A DNA stretch of 64,000 nt from Phycisphaerales bacterium. GTDB taxonomy: Bacteria > Planctomycetota > Phycisphaerae > Phycisphaerales > UBA1924. This document shows positions 16,666 to 24,948 of the stretch, in pieces. The position numbers and the translations under genes were made by a program. Location of the stretch: contig JALUWX010000107.1 in NCBI GenBank assembly GCA_027019265.1, positions 1-64,000 of the forward strand, written 5' to 3'. Position 1 is the first letter of the stretch. The number at the start of each line of letters is the position of its first letter. The notes beneath the pieces are model-generated. The model was not told the origin of the DNA. It did no database searches and was given only the letters and a program-made list of their open reading frames with translations.

Positions 16666-17601
16666 ATGGCGACCCGGAAGACCACGCACACCAAGAAGAA
16701 CACCACCTCGAAACGAACTACGAAGAAATCGACGGCGAAAAAATCGACGGCTCGGAAGCCCGCAGCCAAGAAGAGCACCACCCGGAAGAGCCCCGCCAAG
16801 AAGACCCTCGCGAAGAAGAGCCCGGCGAAGAGGACGACGGCCAAGAGGACGACCGCGAAGAAGACCACGGCGAAGCGCACCACGGCGAAGATGAGCACGG
16901 CTCGCAAGCCCGCTGCGAAGAAGACCACGACCCGCGCGTCGGCGAAGAAGTCCACGACCCGCAAGCCCGCCGCGAAGCGGACGAGCGTGAAGCGTTCGAC
17001 GGCGAAGAAGCCCGCGGCGAAGAAGACCACGACCCGGACCACGGCGAAGCGCGCGACGGCGAAGAAGTCGGCAGCCCGCAAGCCCGCTGCGAAGCGGACG
17101 ACCGCGAAGCGCACCACGGCGAAGAAGCCCGCCGCTCGTAAGACCACGGTCCGCGCTTCGGCGAAGAAGAGCACGGCGAGCAAGCCCGTCGCGAAGAAGA
17201 ACGTGAAGCGCGTCGCGAAGCGCAGCACGGCCAAGAAGCCCGTGGCGCGTAAGACCACCACCCGCGCGACGGCGAAGCGGACCACGGCGAAGAAGAGCAC
17301 GGCTCGGAAGTCGCCCGCTCGCAAGCCCGCGGCGAAGAAGACCGTGAAGCGCGTCGCCGCTAAGCGGACCACGGCGAAGCGCGTTGCTTCCAAGAAGCCC
17401 GTTGCTCGCAAGACCACGGCCCGCAAGCCCGTCGCCAAGAAGACGGCGAAGCGTGTCGCGAAGGCGCATGCGCCCCGTACCTCGAGCGCTCGCAAGAACG
17501 CCGCGAAGAAGAACGTCCGTCGTGTTGCGAGCAAGAGCGTCGCTGGACGGATCGGGAAGAGCACCGCGCGTCGCTCGGCTCCCCGTCGTCGCGCCGCGTG
17601 A
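16666..17601 (+). CDS. Lysine/alanine-rich histone H1-like DNA-binding protein
   Basis: A 311-residue, strongly basic, low-complexity protein made of short repeats such as KTTARKPAAKK and KRTTAKKTTAKR. This is the composition of bacterial histone H1-like and AlgP-like C-terminal tails, which bind and compact DNA in the cytoplasm. No globular domain is visible; the repeats run from residue 2 to the end. GGAG lies 12 bases before the ATG, and a strong terminator follows at 17632. The repeat structure keeps other frames open too (229-, 332- and 516-residue shadow ORFs), which I treat as artefacts. The gene stands alone between convergent and unrelated neighbours. Confidence 0.85.
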   Translation: MATRKTTHTKKNTTSKRTTKKSTAKKSTARKPAAKKSTTRKSPAKKTLAKKSPAKRTTAKRTTAKKTTAKRTTAKMSTARKPAAKKTTTRASAKKSTTRKPAAKRTSVKRSTAKKPAAKKTTTRTTAKRATAKKSAARKPAAKRTTAKRTTAKKPAARKTTVRASAKKSTASKPVAKKNVKRVAKRSTAKKPVARKTTTRATAKRTTAKKSTARKSPARKPAAKKTVKRVAAKRTTAKRVASKKPVARKTTARKPVAKKTAKRVAKAHAPRTSSARKNAAKKNVRRVASKSVAGRIGKSTARRSAPRRRAA

Positions 17602-17614
17602 TCGCTGATCGCGT

Positions 17615-17872
17615 TTAATCTGAATCGCACACGGGCGGCCCTTCATCGGGGCCGCTCGTTGTTTTTGGGGTGTCCGGTGTGCTGAGGATCTCGTCGTAGG
17701 TGTTTCCTTCGACGAACCGATCGTTGAGCTCGAGGAAGCGGCTCTCGAAGCAGCGGGTGCAGTTCCCGAGACAGCCCTTGCATACGAATCCGCGCGCGAG
17801 GAGGCCTTCGCGCTCCTCGAGGGAGCGTGGGTTGTTGACACAGAACCGGACTTTGCGGGATTCGGCGCTCAC
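17615..17872 (-). CDS. Cys-rich DUF1450-like small protein
   Basis: An 85-residue protein whose core is VRFCVNN...VCKGCLGNCTRCFESRFLELNDRFVEGNTYDEIL. This resembles DUF1450 (YuzB-like) proteins, which share an FCV-N start and a CLG-CG-C cluster followed by 'xLxNxxxVxGxTxDEL'. The four Cys of CKGCLGNCTRC could hold a metal or Fe-S site; that is inference. The start is taken as GTG 17872, as the longer track ORF extends into the neighbouring S74 gene, and no good Shine-Dalgarno is visible. Its 3' end overlaps the plus-strand terminator at 17632. It follows the S74 gene ending at 17892 by 19 bases. Confidence 0.6.
   Translation of the reverse strand: MSAESRKVRFCVNNPRSLEEREGLLARGFVCKGCLGNCTRCFESRFLELNDRFVEGNTYDEILSTPDTPKTTSGPDEGPPVCDSD
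17632..17666 (+). terminator. Terminator after the H1-like gene
   Basis: A 10-bp stem, CGGGCGGCCC with GGGCCGCTCG (one G-U), and a 7-base loop are followed by TTGTTTTT. It lies 30 bases after the H1-like stop and within the end of the convergent DUF1450-like coding sequence, so coding and termination signals overlap here. Confidence 0.8.
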
Positions 17873-17891
17873 ACTGGAGCGTAGGTGCGGA

Positions 17892-19241
17892 TCAGTCTCG
17901 GGTGAGTTCGAGCATGGCGCGTTCGAGGCGGTCGAAACGGGCGCGGAGTTCGTCGTTCTCGGTTTGGAGCTGCTGGATCTGTATGTCTTTCTCGGTTCGG
18001 AGTTCGTGGAGCGCATCGACGACCATGGCTTCGAATCCGCGCGGGGTGAGGAGGAGTGTGCCGTCGTCGGACTCGTGCACCCAGCTCGGGAGGATCCGTT
18101 GCACCTGCTGCGCGACGAACCCTGTTTGTGTGCCCGGGAGGTACATGGGGTTGGACGGGTCGGTGTATTCGTAGGTGACGGGGCGGAGCGCGAGCAGGGT
18201 TTGGAGGGAGCCCTGGAGGGGGGTGATGTTCTTCTTGTGTCGTTTGTCGGAGAGGACGGACCAGGGGCCTCCGCCGGGCTTGAAGGCGTTGGCGGTTGCG
18301 AGGATGTCTTGGCTGAGGATGACTTGCGCGCCGTTGAACGAGTTCCCGTTGATCGAGATCAGCGCCCCGGTGAGTGAGAGCGAGCCGGCAGAGCTGATCG
18401 AGAGGACGGCTGAGCTGGAGATATCAACGGACGCGCTCGCGTTGAGATCGAGGGTGTTGGCATCGAGGTGGAGCCCGGAGGGGTCGATGTTCAGTGAGCC
18501 GTTCAGGGCTGTGGAGAGCGAGAGCCGATCGTCGGCGATGATCGCGAGCTCGCCCATCGGGGCGTTGAGCTTGATGTTGCCCGATGCGCTCGTGAGCGTG
18601 AGGTCGTCGGTGTCGGTCTGCATGGAAAGCGGACCCTGTGTGGTGGTGATCGCGAAGGGGTCCGTCGCGTGGATGCCCGTGTAGGTGAAGAGCGCGCCTG
18701 CGGCTCCGTTGGGTCGGATGGTGAGCCCGAGGTCGTCGTCGAGGGTGTTGAGGGCGAGACTGCCTTCGGCGTCGGTGCTTTCGAGGGTGCCGTCGGAGAT
18801 CTCGGCGAAGGAGGGGATGCGTGCGTTGAGGGCGTAGGCGGCCATGGGTGCGGCGGCGAGCTTGGCGCGGGGGGAGAGGGGGAAGTCTTCAACGATCCCG
18901 CCGGGAGGATCGAGGAGGGTGATCTGCATGTAGCGTTCGTCGCCGTTGAAGATGGTGTATCCGTTGAAGGTCTGCCCGAAGTCGAGGAGGACCCCGAATC
19001 GGCCTTCTTCGTTGAAGCGGACGGTCTTGATGATCTCGTCGGAGACGACATCGTTGATGGTGTTGCCTGTGGGGGTCGCGAAGAGGCGGAAGCTGACCTG
19101 GAGGTCGGTGTTCACGGGGGCGCCGTCGAAGTGGAGCTCGCCCTGGAAGGTGAACGCGTTGGACGCGGGGGTCCCGGTCTGGGCGCATGCGACAGCGGAC
19201 AGCAACGCGAGGGTCGCGGCGATGACACGGATCGAGTTCAT
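17892..19241 (-). CDS. Secreted YQG-domain protein with S74 intramolecular chaperone tail
   Basis: A 449-residue exported protein preceded by AAGGAA. The signal peptide is about MNSIRVIAATLALLSAVACA. FTFQGELHFDGAPVNTD starts the shared N-terminal domain. The middle is low-complexity and beta-rich (repeated D/L/S patterns such as LDLNASASVDISSSA). The tail from about residue 331, SDKRHKKNITPLQGSL...LRPVTYEY...GFVAQQVQRILPSWV, is a peptidase S74 domain (endosialidase chaperone) and ends in a coiled coil of about 30 residues. In known S74 proteins this domain trimerises the fibre and cuts itself off at the Ser of the SD-R-K motif. The next gene upstream (19278) is a tandem relative. Confidence 0.88.
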   Translation of the reverse strand: MNSIRVIAATLALLSAVACAQTGTPASNAFTFQGELHFDGAPVNTDLQVSFRLFATPTGNTINDVVSDEIIKTVRFNEEGRFGVLLDFGQTFNGYTIFNGDERYMQITLLDPPGGIVEDFPLSPRAKLAAAPMAAYALNARIPSFAEISDGTLESTDAEGSLALNTLDDDLGLTIRPNGAAGALFTYTGIHATDPFAITTTQGPLSMQTDTDDLTLTSASGNIKLNAPMGELAIIADDRLSLSTALNGSLNIDPSGLHLDANTLDLNASASVDISSSAVLSISSAGSLSLTGALISINGNSFNGAQVILSQDILATANAFKPGGGPWSVLSDKRHKKNITPLQGSLQTLLALRPVTYEYTDPSNPMYLPGTQTGFVAQQVQRILPSWVHESDDGTLLLTPRGFEAMVVDALHELRTEKDIQIQQLQTENDELRARFDRLERAMLELTRD

Positions 19242-19277
19242 GGGTTTATTCCTTCGCCGGTTGGTGCGGCGTGTGGT

Positions 19278-21491
19278 TTATTCCGACAGGGCTTGGAGCG
19301 TGCGTTCGATCCGATCGAGTCGTGCGCGGAGGATGTCGTTCTCGGATTGCTGCGCCTTGAGCTGTCGCTGGAGCTCCGAGATCTGCGCGTCCTTCTCGGC
19401 GCGGAGTTCCTGGAGTGCATCGACGACCATGGCTTCGTATCCGACGGGGTTGAGGGAGAGGTAGCCGTCGTTGCGTTCTTCGACCCACTCGGGGATGACG
19501 CGTTGGACTTCCTGGGCGATGAAGCCCGGGATGGTGCCTTCCATGTAGGACACGTGGTCCTTGTTTGCGTACTGGAAGGTGACGGGGCGGAGGGCGCTGA
19601 GGGTGTCGAGCGACCCGGTCATGGTGTGGATGTCTTTCTTGAGGCGTTCGTCGGAGAAGATGGACCAGAGCCCGCCTCCGATTTTGCCGGCGTCGCCGTT
19701 GACGGTGAGCGGGAAGGGCTGTGATGCGGTCCCGACGCTGAGGCTGCCTCCGGAGAATGTCGAACCCTCGACGGTGACGATGGAGCCGTCGATATCAACA
19801 ACTCCTGTGGCGAGGAGGTCGATGGTCCCGCCGGCGTCGATGTCCACATTGCCTCCGGCGTTGAGATCGAGGAGGAGTGCGTTGAGATCGATTTCCGAGA
19901 TCGCGTTGAGGTCAACGAAGTTGGTCGTGAGGTCAACCTCGGTGGTGGCATCGAGATTGATCCTTGAGATCGCATCGAGGTTGAGGTCGCTTTCGGCTGT
20001 GAGGTTGAGGGTCTTTGTGGATTCGATCTCGAAGTCATCGAGTGCGAAGACTCTTGATGGGGCGAACAGTGTTTCGGAGACCCCGGATGTGATGAAGAGC
20101 CCCTCGGTGGTTGTGCTTGAGACGGCGAGGTGGAGTCGTTCTTCGGGGGTTGATGTACCGATCCCGAGGGATTCGGGGATGTAGACATTGGAGTCGGCGA
20201 CGGTGGTGTTGTTCGCGCCGAGGGAGATCCCGCCGTTGGCGTTGATGCGCATGCGGGTTTGGCCGTCTTGTTGGATGCGGAATGCGGATTGACCTGCGGC
20301 GGTGTTGATGTGGAAGCGGTCGGAGGGGTTGTTGAGTCCGATTGCGACGAGTCCGTCGTCGTTGGAGTTTCCGAGGATGATGTTCCCGCCGTCGGCGTTG
20401 AGGGTGAGGGTGGAGGCGTTTCCGAGAGCGCGGGACGAGATTTCGTTGTCGTCGAAGATGAGTCTCTGGGAGTTTGGTCCGAGTGTGAGGTATCCTCCGG
20501 AACCTCCTGCGACGTCGGTGCCGTTCCAGATATGGAGCGGGGTTGCGGCGGCGCCTGTGGACCCGATGCTCAGGTCGGAGATGGGCATGGAGAGGTCTCC
20601 GGTGCCTCCGGCGTCGTAGAGGATCCGGCTCGCGGAGACGCGTGCGAGCGAGTCTGCGTTGTTTGCGAGTTGCGATGGTCCGACCGCGTTGTCTGCGAGT
20701 TCGGAAGTGCCAATGGCATTGTCTGCGATCAGGGACGCGGTGATTGAGTTTGAGGGGATGGAGAATACAGATCCGCCGAGTTGGAGACCCTGTCCGGCGG
20801 AGTAGGTCGTGTTGGCGTCGAGGGCGGTGACGACGGTGCCGTCGGCGTTGATGGCGCGGATGTAGCTCCCGAGGGCTGCGGTTCCGCTGACCCGGCGCTG
20901 GAGGATGCTCGTGTCGGCGCTGAAAATGGACCCGGCGAGTTGGAGCCCAGTCCCCGCGGCGTAGGTGGTGTCGTCGTCGCCGTCGGCGATGTCTCCGGGG
21001 ATCCCGCTGAGCCCGGCCCAGGTGGTGGTTCCGGGAGGGCCTTCGGGTCCTTCGGGTCCGGCTGGGCCTTCGGGTCCCTCGGGGCCGACGGGCCCTTGGG
21101 GTCCGGGGTTCCCGTCGAGCGCGAACTGCGCGACTGGGGTGGAGGTGACGGGGGTGTTGGGGGAGAGGAGTGTGAACGCGCCGCCGGCCATCATGTCCCG
21201 GACGGAGATCTCGAGTTCCCGGTAGGAGCCGTCGAAAGCGCCGGGGGCGTAGTCGAGTTCGAGGAGGAATCGGCCGTCGATGACTTCGGCCATGGGGAAG
21301 TTTGTTTTCCCGATCTGGACTCCCATCATGTCGAGGAGTCGGACCTGGAACTCGTACATCCCGTCGACGGGAGCGCCCGAGTCGAGGAGCTCGCCCTGGT
21401 AGGTGAAGGCGGAGCTCTGCGCGTGCACGTGGTTGGTGAAGGACAGGAGCGCGCAGCTGAGCGCGAGCACGGCGAATCGAAGCGACATCAT
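19278..21491 (-). CDS. Secreted YQG-domain protein with collagen-like repeats and S74 tail
   Basis: A 737-residue exported fibre-like protein. ATG 21491 is preferred over the track start at 21548; ATG 21488 directly follows it. The signal peptide ends near residue 24 (HVHAQ). FTYQGELLDSGAPVDGMYEFQVRL is the shared N-terminal domain. Residues about 129-154 are Gly-Pro-rich collagen-like triplets. The middle contains repeated beta-type motifs (for example NLDAISRINLDATTEVDL). The S74 chaperone begins at SDERLKKDIHTMTGSL (about residue 613) and ends in a coiled coil. It resembles phage tail spikes but lies in a chromosome-like context with no phage genes. It is separated from 17892-19241 by 36 bases and probably cotranscribed. 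Confidence 0.88.
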   Translation of the reverse strand: MMSLRFAVLALSCALLSFTNHVHAQSSAFTYQGELLDSGAPVDGMYEFQVRLLDMMGVQIGKTNFPMAEVIDGRFLLELDYAPGAFDGSYRELEISVRDMMAGGAFTLLSPNTPVTSTPVAQFALDGNPGPQGPVGPEGPEGPAGPEGPEGPPGTTTWAGLSGIPGDIADGDDDTTYAAGTGLQLAGSIFSADTSILQRRVSGTAALGSYIRAINADGTVVTALDANTTYSAGQGLQLGGSVFSIPSNSITASLIADNAIGTSELADNAVGPSQLANNADSLARVSASRILYDAGGTGDLSMPISDLSIGSTGAAATPLHIWNGTDVAGGSGGYLTLGPNSQRLIFDDNEISSRALGNASTLTLNADGGNIILGNSNDDGLVAIGLNNPSDRFHINTAAGQSAFRIQQDGQTRMRINANGGISLGANNTTVADSNVYIPESLGIGTSTPEERLHLAVSSTTTEGLFITSGVSETLFAPSRVFALDDFEIESTKTLNLTAESDLNLDAISRINLDATTEVDLTTNFVDLNAISEIDLNALLLDLNAGGNVDIDAGGTIDLLATGVVDIDGSIVTVEGSTFSGGSLSVGTASQPFPLTVNGDAGKIGGGLWSIFSDERLKKDIHTMTGSLDTLSALRPVTFQYANKDHVSYMEGTIPGFIAQEVQRVIPEWVEERNDGYLSLNPVGYEAMVVDALQELRAEKDAQISELQRQLKAQQSENDILRARLDRIERTLQALSE

Positions 21492-21675
21492 GGTGTGCCG
21501 ACCCTCTCTCAGAAACGCGACCCTGGAGCGCAGGCACCCCCCACGCAACGCGCGTTGTCAGTCACCATCCTTTCAGAAACCGGGGTTGGATGCAAGCCCC
21601 TAGGGACGCGCACAACCCCGATAACGGGGGTGGAGCGACGGTCGGCTGGGGGGCGATTGGGTTGTGTGAAGGGGA

Positions 21676-22977
21676 TCAGTCGTCCGAGGTGGGGACGGTC
21701 GCGAAGGCGTTGTCCATCGCGCTCTTGAGGGCGGCGTAGCGGGTCGAGTCCAGGTCCTGGGCCATGGTTTCGTGGCGCGCGGTGAGGACTCCGAGCTCCA
21801 TGGCCGCTTCGCAGAGCGAGGCGCTGGCGAGCTCGTCCCCGACGTAGACGGCGAGGACGGATCCGAGCTTCCAGGCGTCGCTCTCACGCTTGCTCTGGAG
21901 GAGGGCGGCGTGGGTGAGCGCCATGGTGCGCGCCATCTCGGATTTGTGGGTCTCGATGAAGGATGCGTCGGCGATCCCGTCGTCCACGATGGACTGCGCG
22001 AAGCGCTCCGCATCGGCGAGCTCGTCTTCGAGGTCGGAGACGTTCTTGACGGTGCGTGCGAGTGCGCCCCAGGAGCCGTGGTCGATGAGGAGGGGTCGGA
22101 TGCGCGAGCCGTACTTCTCGAGGGCTTGCGCGACGCGCCCGGAGCGTTCGTAGCCATTCGCCCAAGCGACGACTTCGTCTTCGGACCCGGCGCTCGGCGC
22201 GAGGTCCATCCAGAGCGCGATCCCGAGGTGGCCGAAGGAACCCTTGTCCCAGGTGCGTTTGGCCGTGCGTGAGGTGCGCGCGACGATGGCTTCGGCGGCC
22301 TTGTCCTGATTCGCTGCTTGCGCGACGCGCATCACGGACTGGTTGTACATGAGGTCCATCTCGGCGATCTCGCAGCGCCCGAAGCTTGAGTTGTACGGGC
22401 CTTCGACGAGTGCGTGGAGGTTGAGCATGAGGAGACATGCGTGCTCCGCGCCCTTGCGGAAGTCCCCGGACTTGAGCTCGGCGACCATGTCGTTGTAGAG
22501 GACCTGGGATTGGTCCGCGCTGTAGGTGGGGGGGGATGTGGGGTCGAGCGCGATGTCGATGAAGGACTTGAGGTTGATGGCTTCGGAGCATCCGGAGCGC
22601 GCGTGGACGGGGTAGCCACCCCGGAACGCGATGAACGCGGGGGCTTCGGCGATGGCGCACTTCTCGAGGACCTCATCCCGATCAACACCCCGGACGTAGA
22701 AGACGCGGACATCGTCGTCGAGATCCTTCCCGGCCGGTTTCCAGGCGCTGAAGATCTCGCTCGCTTCGTCCTCGTCGTCGGGGAGACAGACGATGAAAAA
22801 GACGTCGCTGGGGTCCTGCTCGTTGGCTTCGACGGCATCGTCGATCATCATCATGACGACGGAGCGGACATCCTCGGCGGGTTCGGGGGCGGTCGCGTTG
22901 GTCGTCGAGGCGAGCCCGGCGAGTCCGAGAAGGATCGCGGCGGTGGTGGCTCGGGTCCGGGTCATGATCGTGCTCAT
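21676..22977 (-). CDS. Exported thioredoxin-like protein lacking CxxC, with helical C-terminal part
   Basis: A 433-residue protein with a clear signal peptide (about residues 1-29, ending STTNATA) and AAGGAG at a good distance from ATG 22977. The track ORF of 1008 residues continues far upstream, but only this part is real. VFFIVCLPDDEDEASEIF...VRVFYVRGVDRDEVLEKCAIAEAPAFIAFRGGYPV resembles the second half of a thioredoxin fold with the usual cis-Pro (EAPAF), but the CxxC is absent. The C-terminal two thirds look like helical repeats (about residues 140-430). Probably a periplasmic structural or binding protein rather than an oxidoreductase. It is divergent from the S41 peptidase 162 bases away. 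Confidence 0.7.
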   Translation of the reverse strand: MSTIMTRTRATTAAILLGLAGLASTTNATAPEPAEDVRSVVMMMIDDAVEANEQDPSDVFFIVCLPDDEDEASEIFSAWKPAGKDLDDDVRVFYVRGVDRDEVLEKCAIAEAPAFIAFRGGYPVHARSGCSEAINLKSFIDIALDPTSPPTYSADQSQVLYNDMVAELKSGDFRKGAEHACLLMLNLHALVEGPYNSSFGRCEIAEMDLMYNQSVMRVAQAANQDKAAEAIVARTSRTAKRTWDKGSFGHLGIALWMDLAPSAGSEDEVVAWANGYERSGRVAQALEKYGSRIRPLLIDHGSWGALARTVKNVSDLEDELADAERFAQSIVDDGIADASFIETHKSEMARTMALTHAALLQSKRESDAWKLGSVLAVYVGDELASASLCEAAMELGVLTARHETMAQDLDSTRYAALKSAMDNAFATVPTSDD

Positions 22978-23139
22978 CTGTCGCTCCTTGCAAGTGCTGA
23001 TGGAGACGACATCGGGCGTTGGGACGGGCGGATCGAGCGGGATCGGGGAGGTGGGGTGAGACTTCACCCTTCGCGCGGGGGCGGGGGTGCTGTAGACTGG
23101 GGTTCCGATAACAGAGCTGCGCAGAACAGGAGGGACACG

Positions 23140-24456
23140 ATGGTTCGGATGCTCGCTTTGGTGCTGGCGTTGATTGTCGCAACGACGGCGTTTGGGGCGC
23201 CTCCCACGGTGGTGAGCGCGACCCCTGAGAATGGGGCCGTCGGTGTCGATCCGGGGACGAGCGAGATCGTGATCGTGTTCGATCAGGCGATGTCGAGGGG
23301 CGGGATGTCCATCGTGGGTGGGGGGACGACGTTCCCTCAGATCACGGGGCAGATCCGGTGGCGCGATACGCGCACGTTGGTGATCCCCGTGAAGCTCGAG
23401 CCCGGGCACGAGTATCAGCTGTCGATCAACAACCAACGGTTCACGAACTTCCGGAACACGAAGGGGGAGGCGTGTGTGCCGTACCCGATCCGGTTCGTGA
23501 CGAAATCGGACGGGGAGGACGTCGAGACGGGGATGGACTTCGGTCCCACGATCGATCGGGTGGTGGAGCTGATGGACACGATGTATTCGCATCGGGATCG
23601 GCTCGGGCTCGACTGGGCGGAGGTGATGGATGAGCAGCGCGAGGTGCTGATGGGGTCGCTGACCCCGGAAGCGTTCGCAAACACGTTGTCGTTCGTGCTC
23701 GCGCGGGCGCGGGACAAGCACATCCTGATCCGGACCCCGAACGGGAGGCGCATGACGTACATCGCGCCCGTCGCGCCGAACTTCAATCGGATGACGCTCC
23801 AGAAGCAGCTGGACAGCTACACCCAAGCGAGTGTGACGGTGTTCACGGGGACGACGAAGGACGGGGGGATCCCGTACCTGTCGGTCGAGTCGTTCATGCG
23901 CGAGTCGGAGGGGGATCTGGACGAGGCTTTTGCGTTCATCGAGGCGCACAAGGATGCGCCGGCGATGATCGTGGATGCGCGGTTCAACTCGGGTGGGGAC
24001 GAGACTTTGGCGCAGGGGATCGCGGGGTGTTTCGTCGGGGAGTCGGTCCCGTACGCGAAGCATGTCTCGATCGATCCGGATCATCCCGGGGAGTTCCTGG
24101 ATCCGGCGACGCGCGTGCTCGAGCCTAATACGGAACGTCCGAGGTTCTCGGGGCGCGTCGTGGTGCTGACGGGGCCGGTGACGATGAGCTCGTGCGAGGC
24201 GTTTGTGCTGATGATGAAAGCGGCGGGCGCGACGACGGTGGGCGCGCCCACGCAGGGGTCGTCGGGGAATCCGAGGGCGTATGACCTGGGACATGAGATC
24301 ACGCTGCTTCTCCCGAGCTGGCGCGCGATGACGATGGGGGGCGAGTTCTTCGAGGGGGTGGGGCTTGCGCCGGATGTTGAGGTGGAGTGGCCGGGGGGGA
24401 TGCATCCGGCGCGGGATCCGGTTCTGGAGAAAGCGATCGAGGTGCTGAAGGATTAA
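23140..24456 (+). CDS. Secreted S41-family peptidase with Ig-like domain
   Basis: A 438-residue exported protein; AGGAGGG precedes ATG 23140. The signal peptide is about residues 1-19 (MVRMLALVLALIVATTAFG). Next is an Ig-like domain of the SbsA/Big_5 kind, PTVVSATPENGAVGVDPGTSEIVIVFDQAMS. The peptidase domain follows, with RFNSGGDETLAQGIAGCF and GPVTMSSCEAFVLMMKAAGATTVGAPTQGSSGNP. The likely nucleophile is Ser350 in TMSSCE. The Lys expected after it in C-terminal processing proteases is not obvious (TQGSSGN), which favours a tricorn-like or divergent S41 mechanism. Substrate unknown. Confidence 0.82.
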   Translation: MVRMLALVLALIVATTAFGAPPTVVSATPENGAVGVDPGTSEIVIVFDQAMSRGGMSIVGGGTTFPQITGQIRWRDTRTLVIPVKLEPGHEYQLSINNQRFTNFRNTKGEACVPYPIRFVTKSDGEDVETGMDFGPTIDRVVELMDTMYSHRDRLGLDWAEVMDEQREVLMGSLTPEAFANTLSFVLARARDKHILIRTPNGRRMTYIAPVAPNFNRMTLQKQLDSYTQASVTVFTGTTKDGGIPYLSVESFMRESEGDLDEAFAFIEAHKDAPAMIVDARFNSGGDETLAQGIAGCFVGESVPYAKHVSIDPDHPGEFLDPATRVLEPNTERPRFSGRVVVLTGPVTMSSCEAFVLMMKAAGATTVGAPTQGSSGNPRAYDLGHEITLLLPSWRAMTMGGEFFEGVGLAPDVEVEWPGGMHPARDPVLEKAIEVLKD

Positions 24457-24923
24457 TCCGTGTCGCTCTCCGGGATCGATCGGCGGAAGCAGTGCATCAG
24501 GCCCGCATCCTCGAACCCGAGCGCGTGGTGGGCGTTGATCGATCCCGTGTTGTCCGGGCGCGCGTCGGAGGCGGCTTCGGTGCACCCGTGCTCGCGCCCC
24601 CATGCGAACGCATCGTCCATGAGCGCGCGACCGACCCCTTTGCCCTGGTGCGCGGGGTCCACGTACCACCCCTCGATGTAGAGGACGGGGGAGGTCATGC
24701 ATTCCTCGGCCGACGAACGGATGGTGAGCTCGATGAACCCGATGGGGCTGTTGTTGTCATCGAATGCGAGGAGGCATTGGAAGGGCTGGGATTTGAGTGT
24801 GCCCAGCTCGGTGATCTGTCGGGCTTCTTCGTCGAGGAGCGCGGGGTCTTCGTCGTCGAAGAGCTTGGCACGCATGGCGAACCAGGCGGTGAGGGTGGAT
24901 TGGGTGTAGGAGGTGATTTTCAT
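24453..24923 (-). CDS. AAC(6')-I-like GNAT acetyltransferase
   Basis: A 156-residue GNAT protein close in layout to aminoglycoside 6'-N-acetyltransferases: AWFAMRAKLF, CLLAFDDNNSPIGFIELTIRSS, MTSPVLYIEGWYVDPAHQGKGVGRALMDDAFAWGREHGCTEAASDARPDN and NAHHALGFEDAGLMHCFRRSI. The EGWYV-PAHQGKGVG region is the acetyl-CoA site. The start at ATG 24923 is chosen; an in-frame ATG at 24956 would overlap the previous stop. Such proteins are common in environmental chromosomes and need not give resistance, so the substrate is unproven. It overlaps the S41 peptidase stop by 4 bases, tail to tail. Confidence 0.8.
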   Translation of the reverse strand: MKITSYTQSTLTAWFAMRAKLFDDEDPALLDEEARQITELGTLKSQPFQCLLAFDDNNSPIGFIELTIRSSAEECMTSPVLYIEGWYVDPAHQGKGVGRALMDDAFAWGREHGCTEAASDARPDNTGSINAHHALGFEDAGLMHCFRRSIPESDTD

Positions 24924-24948
24924 TTGACTCGTGAGGGGGAGATATCGT

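Noticed and set aside
16291-17841. 516-residue minus-strand ORF and the 332- and 229-residue ORFs over the H1-like gene
   Set aside because: They are low-complexity products of the repeated AAG/GCG codons read in other frames, without start context or recognisable domains.
21614-21627. CCCCG-ATAA-CGGGG hairpin between the thioredoxin-like gene and the S74 gene
   Set aside because: Only five base pairs and no T-run, so not called a terminator.
21676-24702. 1008-residue minus-strand ORF of the track
   Set aside because: Only the part from 22977 down has a signal peptide and Shine-Dalgarno; the upstream part is the antisense shadow of the S41 peptidase gene and is Arg/His/Pro-rich.
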